DNA of 64,000 nt from Amycolatopsis jejuensis (GTDB taxonomy: Bacteria; Actinomycetota; Actinomycetes; Mycobacteriales; Pseudonocardiaceae). Location: the NCBI RefSeq assembly GCF_000717335.1, contig NZ_JNYZ01000009.1, positions 124,001 to 188,000 on the forward strand, read 5' to 3'. The notes below the pieces were generated by a model that saw only the letters and a list, made by a program, of their open reading frames with translations, was not told where the DNA came from and made no database searches. Positions 1 to 7,654 of this stretch are shown in pieces. The translations under genes were made by a program, and so were the position numbers. The number at the start of each line of letters is the position of its first letter. Positions within the stretch are counted from its first letter, which is position 1.

Positions 1-1066
1 GGGGGCTGCTCGGGGTGGGGTGGACCTGGCCGCGGAAGGTCTCGTCGCCCGCGCCCACCGGGGGGATCGAGCCGGTGGTGCCGGGAGCGGTGACGTCGGC
101 CGCGTCGAGGGCGGCGCGTTCGCGGGCGAGGGAGTCCGCGCCTGCGCCGGAGAGGAGGCCGTAGCGGGGTGGGAGCTCGGTGGTCGGACCGGTGGCCGAC
201 AACGCATCGGGCCTTGCCGCGGACGCCTCCGCGGCCCCGGTGAAGACTCCGCTTCCGGACGCGGCCGAGGCCGGGAAGGAGCCGGTACCCGAGGCGGTCG
301 GGCCAGGTGAGGCGGGGTAGGAGCCGCTACCGGCGGCGGGCGATCCGGGGGAGGAGCCGGAAGCCGAGTCGGTTGGGCCGGGTGAGGCGGGGTAGGAGCC
401 GCTACCCGAAGTGGGCGATCCGGGTTGGGCCGGGAAGGTGCCGCTACCGGCGGCACGCAATCCGGGTGAGGCGGGGAAAGCGCCGGTACCGGAGGCGGTA
501 GGGCTGCCTGGGACGCCGAAGGCGCCGGTGCCCGTGGCTGAGCCGGGTGCTGGGGTGCCGGTGCCGGAGTTGGCTGGGCCCGACGCAGCGGATGCCGGGG
601 TGCCGGGGCCGCCAGGTGGTGGGGTCGCGAAGGAGCCGGTGCCGGTGGCAGGGCCTGGTGTGGCCGGGTCGGGAGCTTGAGCTCCGAAGGAGCCGCTGCC
701 GGACGAGCCACTGCCGGGCGAGCCACTGCCGGGCGAGCCACTACCGGACGAGCCACTACCGGACGAGCCGCTGCCGGAAGCGGGCTGGTCAGCAGCTGGG
801 TAGGCGCCGGTTCCGGGAGCCGGGCCGGGCTGGGGCGTGGGGAGGATGCCGGTCGGGAGGGGGGCTTCGCCGTCGGGGCGGCCGGGGTTCTCGGGAGCGG
901 TTCCGTCGGGGCCCGGAGTGGCCGCACCGCTGGAATCGGCCGCGTCCGGACCAGGCTCGTCCGGCGCGGATTCCTCCGCCGGTCGCGGGATGGCGTGCGG
1001 AGCGAACACGGCCTGGGCGCGCAATGCGTCTGCCAGTAGCCGTTCCGGGTCCTTCGGCTCGCTCAT
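1..1066 (-). CDS. Gly/Ser/Pro-rich repeat protein, C-terminus beyond the window
   Basis: The frame is open from an ATG at 1066 down to the left edge with no stop, so at least 355 residues are present and the C-terminus is missing. The first ~20 residues (MSEPKDPERLLADALRAQA) look like an ordinary amphipathic helix. From about residue 100 the protein is built of degenerate 12-16-residue units of the form S/T-G-S/T-G-S/A-F/Y-P-A-x-P-G, plus a run of G-S-S-G-S-G. No signal peptide or membrane segment is visible in the part seen. I do not recognise the family. The repeats look intrinsically disordered. Function is unknown. The gene lies just upstream of nagA on the same strand side but has no obvious link to it. 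Confidence 0.7.
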   Translation of the reverse strand, partial: MSEPKDPERLLADALRAQAVFAPHAIPRPAEESAPDEPGPDAADSSGAATPGPDGTAPENPGRPDGEAPLPTGILPTPQPGPAPGTGAYPAADQPASGSGSSGSGSSGSGSPGSGSPGSGSSGSGSFGAQAPDPATPGPATGTGSFATPPPGGPGTPASAASGPANSGTGTPAPGSATGTGAFGVPGSPTASGTGAFPASPGLRAAGSGTFPAQPGSPTSGSGSYPASPGPTDSASGSSPGSPAAGSGSYPASPGPTASGTGSFPASAASGSGVFTGAAEASAARPDALSATGPTTELPPRYGLLSGAGADSLARERAALDAADVTAPGTTGSIPPVGAGDETFRGQVHPTPSSP

Positions 1067-1088
1067 CCGCTCCGTCCGAGGTCGTGGG

Positions 1089-2270
1089 TTACGTGCTCAA
1101 GGTAGCTCGCCCCGCCTCGGCTACCCATTCGCCCCGGTGGAGGACCTTCGTGGGGCGCAGGTCGGGGTCCAGGATGACCACGTCGGCGGACAGGCCGGGG
1201 CGCAGGGCGCCGGTGCGGTCGGCGATGCCCAGCAGTTCCGCCGGGCGGCCCGAGGTGGCTCGGACTGCGTCCAGGATGCCGAGTTTTGCACCATTCACCA
1301 GGTTGCGGAAGGCGTTGTCCATGGTGAGCGTGCTGCCCGCCAGTGAACCGTTGTCCAGGGTGGCCACCCCATCGTGCACGTCGACCTCCAGGCGGCCCAG
1401 CGTGTAGCGGCCGTCGGCGGCGTCGGTGGCCGACATGGCGTCCGTGATCAGCACCGTGCGGCCCTGACCGGCGTGTCGCGCGGCCAGGCGGACGACCGTC
1501 GGGTGCAGGTGGACCAAATCGCAGATCAGCTCGACCGTCACGCGTTCGTCGTCGAGCAGGACGCCTACCGGGCCCGGCTCTCGGTGGTGCAGCGGGCGCA
1601 TGCCGTTGAAGAGGTGCGTTGCCACCGTCGCGCCGGCGTCGATGGCCGGGACCAGCTGTTCGGCTACCCCGTCGGTGTGCCCGATGGCTGCGATCACGCC
1701 CGATTCGGCCAGCTGCCGGACCGCCTTGACGCCCCCGGGCAGCTCCGGCGCCAGCGTGACCATCCGGATCGCGCCGTGGCCCGCGCGCAGCAGCTTATCG
1801 ATCGTTCCGGTGTCCGGTTCGCGCAGAGTGTCCGGGTCGTGCGCGCCGCAGCGGGCGCGGGAGATGAACGGCCCCTCCAGGTGGATCCCGGCCAGCTCGC
1901 CCTGCTGTACCAGCTCGCGCAGGGCGGCGATCTGCTCGGTGAGCAGGTCGATCGGGTCGGAGACCAGGCTCGCGAGCGTGGTGGTGGTGCCGTGCCTGCG
2001 GTGCGCGCGGACCGCGGTGAGGATCTCGTCCGGGTCGAGCGTGGAGAACGAACCGCCGCCGCCGCCGTGGCAGTGCATGTCGACGAAACCGGGCACGACC
2101 AGGGCGCCGCTGACGTCGACGGACTGCGCGGCGGGCGGCGTACCCGTGCCCACCGCGGCGATCCGCCCGGCCGACACGGCGAGCCAGCCGTCGTCGAGTA
2201 CGCGGTCCGGGGCCACGACGCGGCCGCCCGTGATGACGAAGTCTCCGGCGTGCTTCACAGGGCCCAGCAT
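1089..2270 (-). CDS. nagA: N-acetylglucosamine-6-phosphate deacetylase
   Basis: Cytoplasmic amidohydrolase that deacetylates GlcNAc-6-P to glucosamine-6-P, the first committed step in amino-sugar use and cell-wall recycling. At 393 aa it has the usual family length. Family motifs are all present: HCHGGGG near residues 66-72, the metal-ligand glutamate in HLEGPF (E132), IGHTDG (H198), ATHLFNGM (H219) and the catalytic aspartate in LITDAM (D277). A DasR-like palindrome lies 3 bp upstream of this ATG, leaving no room for a ribosome binding site. A TATATG hexamer at 2268-2273 could be the -10 of a leaderless transcript starting at the GTG of codon 5 (2258), so the true start may be 2258. The product call is secure; the start is not. 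Confidence 0.95.
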   Translation of the reverse strand: MLGPVKHAGDFVITGGRVVAPDRVLDDGWLAVSAGRIAAVGTGTPPAAQSVDVSGALVVPGFVDMHCHGGGGGSFSTLDPDEILTAVRAHRRHGTTTTLASLVSDPIDLLTEQIAALRELVQQGELAGIHLEGPFISRARCGAHDPDTLREPDTGTIDKLLRAGHGAIRMVTLAPELPGGVKAVRQLAESGVIAAIGHTDGVAEQLVPAIDAGATVATHLFNGMRPLHHREPGPVGVLLDDERVTVELICDLVHLHPTVVRLAARHAGQGRTVLITDAMSATDAADGRYTLGRLEVDVHDGVATLDNGSLAGSTLTMDNAFRNLVNGAKLGILDAVRATSGRPAELLGIADRTGALRPGLSADVVILDPDLRPTKVLHRGEWVAEAGRATLST

Positions 2271-2272
2271 AT

Positions 2273-2288
2273 ATTGGTCTGGACCAGA
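2273..2288. promoter_or_regulatory. DasR-type (dre) operator upstream of nagA
   Basis: The 16-mer ATTGGTCTGGACCAGA closely matches the DasR-responsive element consensus of streptomycetes (ACTGGTCTAGACCACT) and has the palindromic core TGGTC-TG-GACCA. DasR is a GntR-family repressor released by glucosamine-6-P, and nagA is a classic target. The site directly abuts the nagA start region, so a bound repressor would block the promoter. The dasR gene itself is not in the window. Confidence 0.8.
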
Positions 2289-2322
2289 GAGGGTCGAGCT
2301 GAGCCGGATTCGTCCGGCCGGG

Positions 2323-2967
2323 TCACTGTGGCGACTGCATTGCCTTCTGCAATGCCTCCAGCGCGCGGCTGGCTGTCGACTTCACCGTGCCCTTCGAAAT
2401 CCCCGCCGCCTCCGAGATCTCCGCCTCGCTCAAGCCGCCGTAGTACCGCAGCACGAGCACCTCGCGCTGCCGCGGTGGAAGCTTCGACAGCGCGTTGACC
2501 ACGGCCTGGTGCTCGCTCGACAGCATCGCCAGGCTTTCCGCGGACCGCGCGTTCACCGCATGCGGCGGCACGTACTCGCGCGCGGTCTTGCGCCGACGCA
2601 GCACACTGCGTGACCCGTTGACCACTGCGGTGCGCAGGTAACCCACCGCAGCCGCGGCGTCGCGCAATCGGCTCCAGTTGCGGTGCAGCCCGGTGAACGC
2701 CTCCTGTACGACGTCCTCGGCCGTGGCCGGTTCGTCGACCAGCAGGATGGCGAGCCGCACGAGCCGCATCCGGTGCTGGCGGTAGAGGTCCTCCAGGGTG
2801 AGTGGCGTGGCCGGCGCTTGCACCGGGGCCGGCCCGTCCATGGTCCGCAAATGGCCGAGGGTCGCCTCGACACTGCGTTCCGCGTTCCCCTCCAGCATGA
2901 ATCCCCGCCCGTCCTCGACGTGTCCGGTCAGCAGGCCTGTGGAGGGTGCGAGAGTCACAGCGTTCAC
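2323..2967 (-). CDS. SigE-family (ECF) RNA polymerase sigma factor
   Basis: A 214-aa ECF-type sigma factor. Region 2 spans about residues 57-115 (LYRQHRMRLVRLAILLVDE, then an AEDVVQEAF segment). Region 4 spans about residues 145-205 (LPPRQREVLVLRYYGGLSEAEI, helix-turn-helix AAGISKGTVKSTASRAL). This is the pattern of the actinobacterial SigE subfamily. The chosen GTG start gives an unusually long ~50-residue N-terminal tail before region 2. A later start, for example the ATG at about residue 43, would also give an intact sigma factor. No anti-sigma gene is adjacent, so the regulatory partner is unclear. nagA lies 52 bp downstream but has its own operator. Confidence 0.9.
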   Translation of the reverse strand: MNAVTLAPSTGLLTGHVEDGRGFMLEGNAERSVEATLGHLRTMDGPAPVQAPATPLTLEDLYRQHRMRLVRLAILLVDEPATAEDVVQEAFTGLHRNWSRLRDAAAAVGYLRTAVVNGSRSVLRRRKTAREYVPPHAVNARSAESLAMLSSEHQAVVNALSKLPPRQREVLVLRYYGGLSEAEISEAAGISKGTVKSTASRALEALQKAMQSPQ

Positions 2968-3095
2968 ACAGGTTCTGACGCACGCCTAGCCTATCGGGTT
3001 GGCTCCGCCCCGCCATCGCTCGCATGGTGGGACCACGCTGCAGGTGACAGGTAGCGTCGCGGATGTCACCGCCGCCTCGACCCCGGGAGAACCGC

Positions 3096-3371
3096 ATGGC
3101 CTGGTACCTCGTCGAAATCCGCTACGTCCAGGAGAAGCTCGCCGACGTCCGGCCACGCCACCGTGCGTACATCAGCGACCACGCCGCGCAGGGCAATGTC
3201 GCCGTCGCCGGTCCGCTCGCCGACGACACCGGCGGTCTGGTCCTGTGGCAGGCCGACGACGAGGCCGCGCTCACGAAGCTGATCGACAACGACCCGTATT
3301 ACCTCGAAGGTGTCGTCGCCGAGCGCAGCGTGCGCGAATTCCGGCCAACGCTGGGCGCCTGGGTCTCGTAA
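3096..3371 (+). CDS. YciI family protein
   Basis: A 91-aa cytoplasmic protein of the YciI fold (dimeric alpha-beta, ferredoxin-like). It has the family features: MAWYLVEIRY at the start, a histidine within RPRHRAYI, the GNVAVAGPLAD stretch, and DPYYLEGVVAE near the end. The ATG at 3096 is chosen over an upstream ATG at 3063 because it follows a GGGAGA ribosome binding site at 3085-3090 and matches the family N-terminus. The family is often linked to small-molecule metabolism, but the substrate is unknown. Its 3' end is 3 bp from the stop of the convergent reductase gene. Confidence 0.85.
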   Translation: MAWYLVEIRYVQEKLADVRPRHRAYISDHAAQGNVAVAGPLADDTGGLVLWQADDEAALTKLIDNDPYYLEGVVAERSVREFRPTLGAWVS

Positions 3372-3374
3372 GCG

Positions 3375-4364
3375 CTAAAGCTCCAGGACGGCGGGACCGC
3401 GGTCCACGCAGATCCGCACGCGCCCGCCGTCCGCGGACGCCACCTCGCAGGTGCCGCAGAAACCCTGCCGGCACGAGTACGGCACGTCCGGCAGCACTTC
3501 GCGGACGAGGTCGAGCGTGGACCGGTCGGCGGGCACGTCGAGCGTGTGCCCGCTGCGGCGCAGCTCCACGCGGTACGGCTTGCCGTCCACGATCGGCGGC
3601 GGCGAGAACCGTTCGAAGTACACCGCGTTCGTCCGCGGCAAATCCATCCGGACGCTGGTGATCATCGGGGCCGGGCCGCAGCAGTACACCGCAGCGTCGG
3701 CGCGAAGGTCTTTCAACAGCTCCGCGCCGGACGCCGGAATGCCGAACTCGCTGTCCGGCCGGACCCAGACGCGATCGGCGGGCAGCTCGTCCAGGAATGG
3801 CATCGACGCCAGGTCGCGGCCGGTGTAGACCAGCCGCCAGTCCGCGCCGAGGGTGGCCGCGCGATGCACCATCGGCAGGATCGGCGTGATCCCGATGCCG
3901 CCCGCCACGAAGTGGTACGCCGGTGCGGCCACGAATGGGAAGGCGTTACGCGGCCCGCGCACCGTCACGCGCGTACCGGCCGTCAAGGCGTGCACTTCAC
4001 GTGACGCGGGACCGATCCGCCGCACTGCGATCCGGTAATGCGAAAGGTCTTCCGGCGAACTGCACAGCGAATACTGGCGGACCGCACCGGAAGGCAGGAG
4101 CAAGTCGAGGTGCGCGCCGGGACGCCAAGCGGGTAACGAGCCGTCAGGGCGTACGAGTCGCAGGCTCATCACGTCGGAAGCTTCCGCGCGAACCGCGTCG
4201 ACGATCAGCGAAAGCCGCCGGTCAACGGCTTGCACGGGAGGTCGGCGCCGTGCGGAAAACTCCGCCAGCCGCCGGTAAGCCGCGCTCACGGCGACCAAAG
4301 TGGACATCAGCCGGTCGCGTCGTCCACTGCCGTCGAGGCGCGGCGGGAACTGCGGCGCGGTCAT
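3375..4364 (-). CDS. PDR/VanB-type ferredoxin-NAD(P)H oxidoreductase
   Basis: A 329-aa iron-sulfur flavoprotein reductase that passes electrons from NAD(P)H through flavin to a [2Fe-2S] cluster. In order it has a flavin-binding barrel (RQYSLCSSPED near residue 115 and SREVH), a nucleotide-binding domain (VAGGIGITPILPM near residue 173 and CCGPAPM) and a C-terminal plant-type ferredoxin domain with the cysteine pattern CRQGFCGTC followed by a fourth Cys in RIC. All cluster ligands are present. The ATG overlaps the stop of the upstream hydrolase gene by 4 nt (ATGA), so it is translationally coupled as the third gene of the monooxygenase operon. It may supply electrons to a partner oxygenase, but none of the classic Rieske type is nearby. 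Confidence 0.92.
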   Translation of the reverse strand: MTAPQFPPRLDGSGRRDRLMSTLVAVSAAYRRLAEFSARRRPPVQAVDRRLSLIVDAVRAEASDVMSLRLVRPDGSLPAWRPGAHLDLLLPSGAVRQYSLCSSPEDLSHYRIAVRRIGPASREVHALTAGTRVTVRGPRNAFPFVAAPAYHFVAGGIGITPILPMVHRAATLGADWRLVYTGRDLASMPFLDELPADRVWVRPDSEFGIPASGAELLKDLRADAAVYCCGPAPMITSVRMDLPRTNAVYFERFSPPPIVDGKPYRVELRRSGHTLDVPADRSTLDLVREVLPDVPYSCRQGFCGTCEVASADGGRVRICVDRGPAVLEL

Positions 4365-5221
4365 CGTGGCGCGTCGGCCGCCTGGGCCGCGGGTGAGCTC
4401 GCCAGGTACGCCACGGCCTGGTCGGTGTTCCCGGTTTCCGTGGGGTGATAGGACTTCCGGAAGTACGGCCGGATCTCCCGCAGCAGTTCACGCGGCCCCG
4501 GCAGGAGCCCGCGCCGGTACGCCCGCCGGTACGCCCGCCAGGTCGCGCGCCCCGGTCGCTCGGGATCGCCTCGCATCAGGAATCGGGTACCCCGAAGGAA
4601 AATCCACGCCAGCACCGGCGTCACCACGATCATGCTGCGCACCCGCCGGAGGTAGCGGCCGTCGAGGTGGCAGAACAAATCGAACGCGACCGAACGGTGT
4701 TCCACCTCCTCGGCTCCGTGCCAGCGAAGGAGATCGAGCATGGTTTCGTCCGCGCCCGAAGCGTCCAGCGCGGACGCGTCGAGGATCCACTGGCCCAGGA
4801 ACGCCGTGTAATGCTCGATGGCCGCGACCAGCGCGAGCCGTTCGATCAGCCACTCGTGCCCCGAGCCGGGCCGGGTTCCCAGCAGCCGCCGGAAAATCCA
4901 CTCCATCTGCGCGACGTACGGTCGCACCGACAGCCCGGCGACCTCCAGGTGCGCGGCCGCGCCGTCGTGCGCCACGGCGTGCATGGCCTCCTGGCCGATG
5001 AACCCGAGGACGTCCTCCTTGAGCCGCTCGTCGCGGATCAGCGGTACGGCCTCCTTGAACACCTCGACGAACCAGCGTTCCCCTTCGGGCAGCGCGATGT
5101 GCAGCACGTTGATGCTGTGGGTCGCCTGCGGTTCGCCGGGAATCCAGTGCATCGGCAGGCGCGACCAGTCGAACTCCACGTCGCGCGCGTGGAGCACGAT
5201 CTGCTCGTGCTCGGCGGTCAT
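4361..5221 (-). CDS. PF10118-type predicted metal-dependent hydrolase
   Basis: A 286-aa protein with the di-iron-like helical bundle pattern of the PF10118 family: GQEAMH, AAIEHYTAFLGQW, and WHGAEEVEHRSVAFD, where conserved Glu and His residues would bind metal. The ATG at 5221 is preferred to an in-frame start at 5359 because it overlaps the stop of the upstream monooxygenase gene in an ATGA and begins with MTAEHEQI. The biochemical role is not established for this family. It often sits beside flavin monooxygenases and ferredoxin reductases, as here, so a role in the same oxidative pathway is a reasonable inference. Confidence 0.85.
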   Translation of the reverse strand: MTAEHEQIVLHARDVEFDWSRLPMHWIPGEPQATHSINVLHIALPEGERWFVEVFKEAVPLIRDERLKEDVLGFIGQEAMHAVAHDGAAAHLEVAGLSVRPYVAQMEWIFRRLLGTRPGSGHEWLIERLALVAAIEHYTAFLGQWILDASALDASGADETMLDLLRWHGAEEVEHRSVAFDLFCHLDGRYLRRVRSMIVVTPVLAWIFLRGTRFLMRGDPERPGRATWRAYRRAYRRGLLPGPRELLREIRPYFRKSYHPTETGNTDQAVAYLASSPAAQAADAPR

Positions 5222-6687
5222 GACCGGCCGCTCAGCTCGTAATCGCTCGGGTCGACGCGGCGCGTCTCGAGCCAGTACTTCCACGTGAAGCCCGGCCAGA
5301 TCGTGCGGTTGACGCCCTTCGAGTCGAGGTACCAGCTCTTGCAGCCGCCCTGCGTCCACACGCCCTTGACGAGCTTTTCCTGGATCTGCTCCTGGAATTC
5401 GTCCTGTACTGACGGGCGTACGTCGAGTGCTTCGGCGCCGTGGGAATCGGCCAGCCGGATCGCATCGACGACATACCGCGACTGCGATTCGATCATGAAC
5501 ACCACGGAGTTGTGGCCGAGCGCGGTGTTGGGGCCGAGCAGGAAGAACAGGTTCGGGAACCCGGACACGGTAATTCCCTTGTGTGTCTGGATTCCTTCGG
5601 TGGCCCAGGATTTCGCGAGATCACGGCCGTCGACACCGGTGATGTCGAGGTACTCCAGCGCGTCGGTGACCTTGAACCCGGTGCCGTAGATGATCGCGTC
5701 GACCTCATGCTCGACCCCGGCACTGTCCACAATGCTGTGTGCGCGGACCTCGGCTACCCCGTCGGTGACCACGTCGACGTTCGGCCGGTCCAGCGCCGGG
5801 TAATAGTCATTCGAAAGCAGGACGCGTTTGCAGCCCATCGTGTAATCGGGCGTCACTTTCCGGCGCAGTACGGGGTTTTTGATGCCCTTCGCGATGTGCC
5901 GGCGCGCAATGGTCTCGGCGGCGTGCATGAGCTTCGGGTGCCCGTTGAACCCGATGGCGCGGGCTTCGAGCATCCAGTACAGCGCGTTGCGGTACAGCCG
6001 TTGGGTGCCCGGCACCCGCTTGAACAGCTGTTTCGCCCAGCCCGGCATTGCGTGGTCTGGCTTCGGCATGATCCACGGCGGCGTCCGCTGGAACAGCTTC
6101 AGCCCGGCCACCTGCGGTGCGATCTGCGGGACGAACTGGACGGCGCTCGCCCCGGTGCCGACCACCGCGACCCGCTTGCCGGTGAGGTCGAACTCGTGGT
6201 TCCACTGTGCCGAATGCCACGTCTGACCCTTGAACTTCCCGATGCCCGGCAGCTGCGGGATCTGCGGAATGTGCAGCCCGCCGACGCCGGCGACGAGGAA
6301 CTGTGCGGAAAACTCCGTGCCGCCCTTGGTTTCCACGGTCCAGCGCCGCTCGCGCTCGTCCCAGTGCGCGCCGGTGATCTCGACGCCGAACCGGATCTTC
6401 CCGCGCAGCCGGTACTCGTCGGCGACGCCCTTGAGGTAGCCGAAGATCTCCGGTTGCGGCGAGAACGAGCGGCTCCAGTCCGGGTTCTGCGCGTAGGAGA
6501 ACGAGTACATGTGGGACTGCACGTCACAGGCGCAACCCGGGTACGAGTTGTCCCGCCAGGTCCCGCCCACCTCGTCGGCCTTCTCCAGGATCACGTAGTC
6601 CCGGATGCCCGCCTTCTCGAGCTGGATCGCCTGGCCGAGCCCGGAAAATCCGGTACCCACGATCACGACCTTGAACCGCTCGGTCAT
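5218..6687 (-). CDS. Baeyer-Villiger-type flavin monooxygenase
   Basis: A 489-aa FAD/NADPH-dependent monooxygenase that would insert oxygen into ketones or oxidise heteroatoms. The N-terminal FAD Rossmann motif is GTGFSG (about residues 11-16). The fingerprint FxGxxxHxxxW is exact in FKGQTWHSAQW, and it is followed by the NADPH motif VVGTGASA. The GGTWRDNSYPGCACD stretch is typical of the class. The ATG at 6687 follows GGAGG (GCGGAGGCCGACAG). It is the first gene of a three-gene operon with overlapping starts. A palindrome overlapping a TAACAT -10 box lies upstream. The substrate cannot be told from sequence. Confidence 0.93.
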   Translation of the reverse strand: MTERFKVVIVGTGFSGLGQAIQLEKAGIRDYVILEKADEVGGTWRDNSYPGCACDVQSHMYSFSYAQNPDWSRSFSPQPEIFGYLKGVADEYRLRGKIRFGVEITGAHWDERERRWTVETKGGTEFSAQFLVAGVGGLHIPQIPQLPGIGKFKGQTWHSAQWNHEFDLTGKRVAVVGTGASAVQFVPQIAPQVAGLKLFQRTPPWIMPKPDHAMPGWAKQLFKRVPGTQRLYRNALYWMLEARAIGFNGHPKLMHAAETIARRHIAKGIKNPVLRRKVTPDYTMGCKRVLLSNDYYPALDRPNVDVVTDGVAEVRAHSIVDSAGVEHEVDAIIYGTGFKVTDALEYLDITGVDGRDLAKSWATEGIQTHKGITVSGFPNLFFLLGPNTALGHNSVVFMIESQSRYVVDAIRLADSHGAEALDVRPSVQDEFQEQIQEKLVKGVWTQGGCKSWYLDSKGVNRTIWPGFTWKYWLETRRVDPSDYELSGRS

Positions 6688-6727
6688 CTGTCGGCCTCCG
6701 CTGCGCTGGGGGTCTGCCGCAGATGAT

Positions 6728-6742
6728 GTTACCTCAAGTAAC
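6728..6742. promoter_or_regulatory. Palindromic operator upstream of the monooxygenase operon
   Basis: GTTAC-CTCAA-GTAAC is a perfect 5+5 bp inverted repeat, with an additional GTTAC at 6744-6748. On the minus strand it overlaps TAACAT (6731-6726), a good -10 hexamer for the monooxygenase operon. Size and spacing suit a TetR- or MarR-type repressor, but no such regulator gene is adjacent. Confidence 0.5.
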
Positions 6743-6768
6743 AGTTACCTGAAAGTACTCCCTACTGG

Positions 6769-7569
6769 TCAGTACTCAACGGCGGCGGAGGCCAGCTCGA
6801 CCAGCGTTTCCGGGCTGGCGTGCGCGCCGTTCCACATCGCCGTGAGCCGCGAGATCCGGCCCTCATCGTCCAGTTCCAGGCCGGTGATGCCGAAGCCATC
6901 CGGACCGGTCCACTCGTAACCGCCGCTCAGCACGTGCCGGACCTCGACGTGCGGCCCGGCGTACGGCAGCAGCTTCGCGGCCTTCGCGAGGAAGCTGCCG
7001 ATGCTCTGGTGGCCGATCACCTGCAGGTGCGACGGTAGATCCTCGAACACCGCGTCGACGGTGAAGCACTCCACCGCGACCTGGGGATTTCCGGCCCGCA
7101 GTGCCGCCGTCAGGTTCGCCACCGCACGCTGGGCGACCTCGGACGCGGCTTCCCCGGCGCGAGTCTCGCCGAAGTCGGTGGGGGCGTCCGGGACCAGCAG
7201 TTTCCGGTAACCGTCGACCCCGAAGTGCCGCCCGTCCCAGTAGTCCACCCAGCGCACGATCTTGCCGTCCCGCACGTCGACGGCACCGGCGAGGCGGATT
7301 TCGTTCGGCCCGAACATCCCCGGGGCATCGGTGAAGAACACGACCGCGCTGTGCTCGTCGCCGACGATGCGGGTCGGGTACGACGCCGAAACCGGCGGCC
7401 AGCTGGGCATGTTCGCCGCGAATGCGTCGTACACCTCCGGCCAGGAGCGCATGGCCCAGCCGAGCGTGGCGTCGAGGTAGGTGGTGCCGGATCGGGAGAA
7501 GTAGTCCATCGTCCGGTCGAGGTCGAGGTTGCTTTTGTCGCGGAAGAACTCCGTCAGCAGTGTCTGCAT
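6769..7569 (-). CDS. Tandem NTF2-like (SnoaL-type) domain protein
   Basis: A 266-aa protein that appears to hold two NTF2-like alpha-beta cone domains, about residues 1-125 and 140-266. Each begins with a helix and contains a DGxIxRWxxYWDG or DDEGRISRLTAMW type ending, which is typical of SnoaL/limonene-epoxide-hydrolase folds. The ATG at 7569 is chosen because it follows AGGATCGAAGG; an upstream start would run into the divergent regulator gene. Such proteins act as small-molecule cyclases or hydrolases, or only bind ligand. The role here is unknown. It is divergent from the LuxR-type gene across 85 bp, which may control it. Confidence 0.75.
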   Translation of the reverse strand: MQTLLTEFFRDKSNLDLDRTMDYFSRSGTTYLDATLGWAMRSWPEVYDAFAANMPSWPPVSASYPTRIVGDEHSAVVFFTDAPGMFGPNEIRLAGAVDVRDGKIVRWVDYWDGRHFGVDGYRKLLVPDAPTDFGETRAGEAASEVAQRAVANLTAALRAGNPQVAVECFTVDAVFEDLPSHLQVIGHQSIGSFLAKAAKLLPYAGPHVEVRHVLSGGYEWTGPDGFGITGLELDDEGRISRLTAMWNGAHASPETLVELASAAVEY

Positions 7570-7654
7570 ACCTTCGATCCTGGGCGGGCGCGCGGGCCGG
7601 TACGCCGGTCGTCCGGCCAGTTCCGGCCTGGCCGAAAGAACGTACGCTGAGACC

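Noticed and set aside
20..1407. Long plus-strand open frames over the first 1.4 kb
   Set aside because: They are antisense to the repeat protein and nagA and have Arg/Gly-rich compositions with no family resemblance.
5440..6726. 428-residue plus-strand open frame
   Set aside because: Antisense to the Baeyer-Villiger monooxygenase, which carries all expected motifs on the minus strand.
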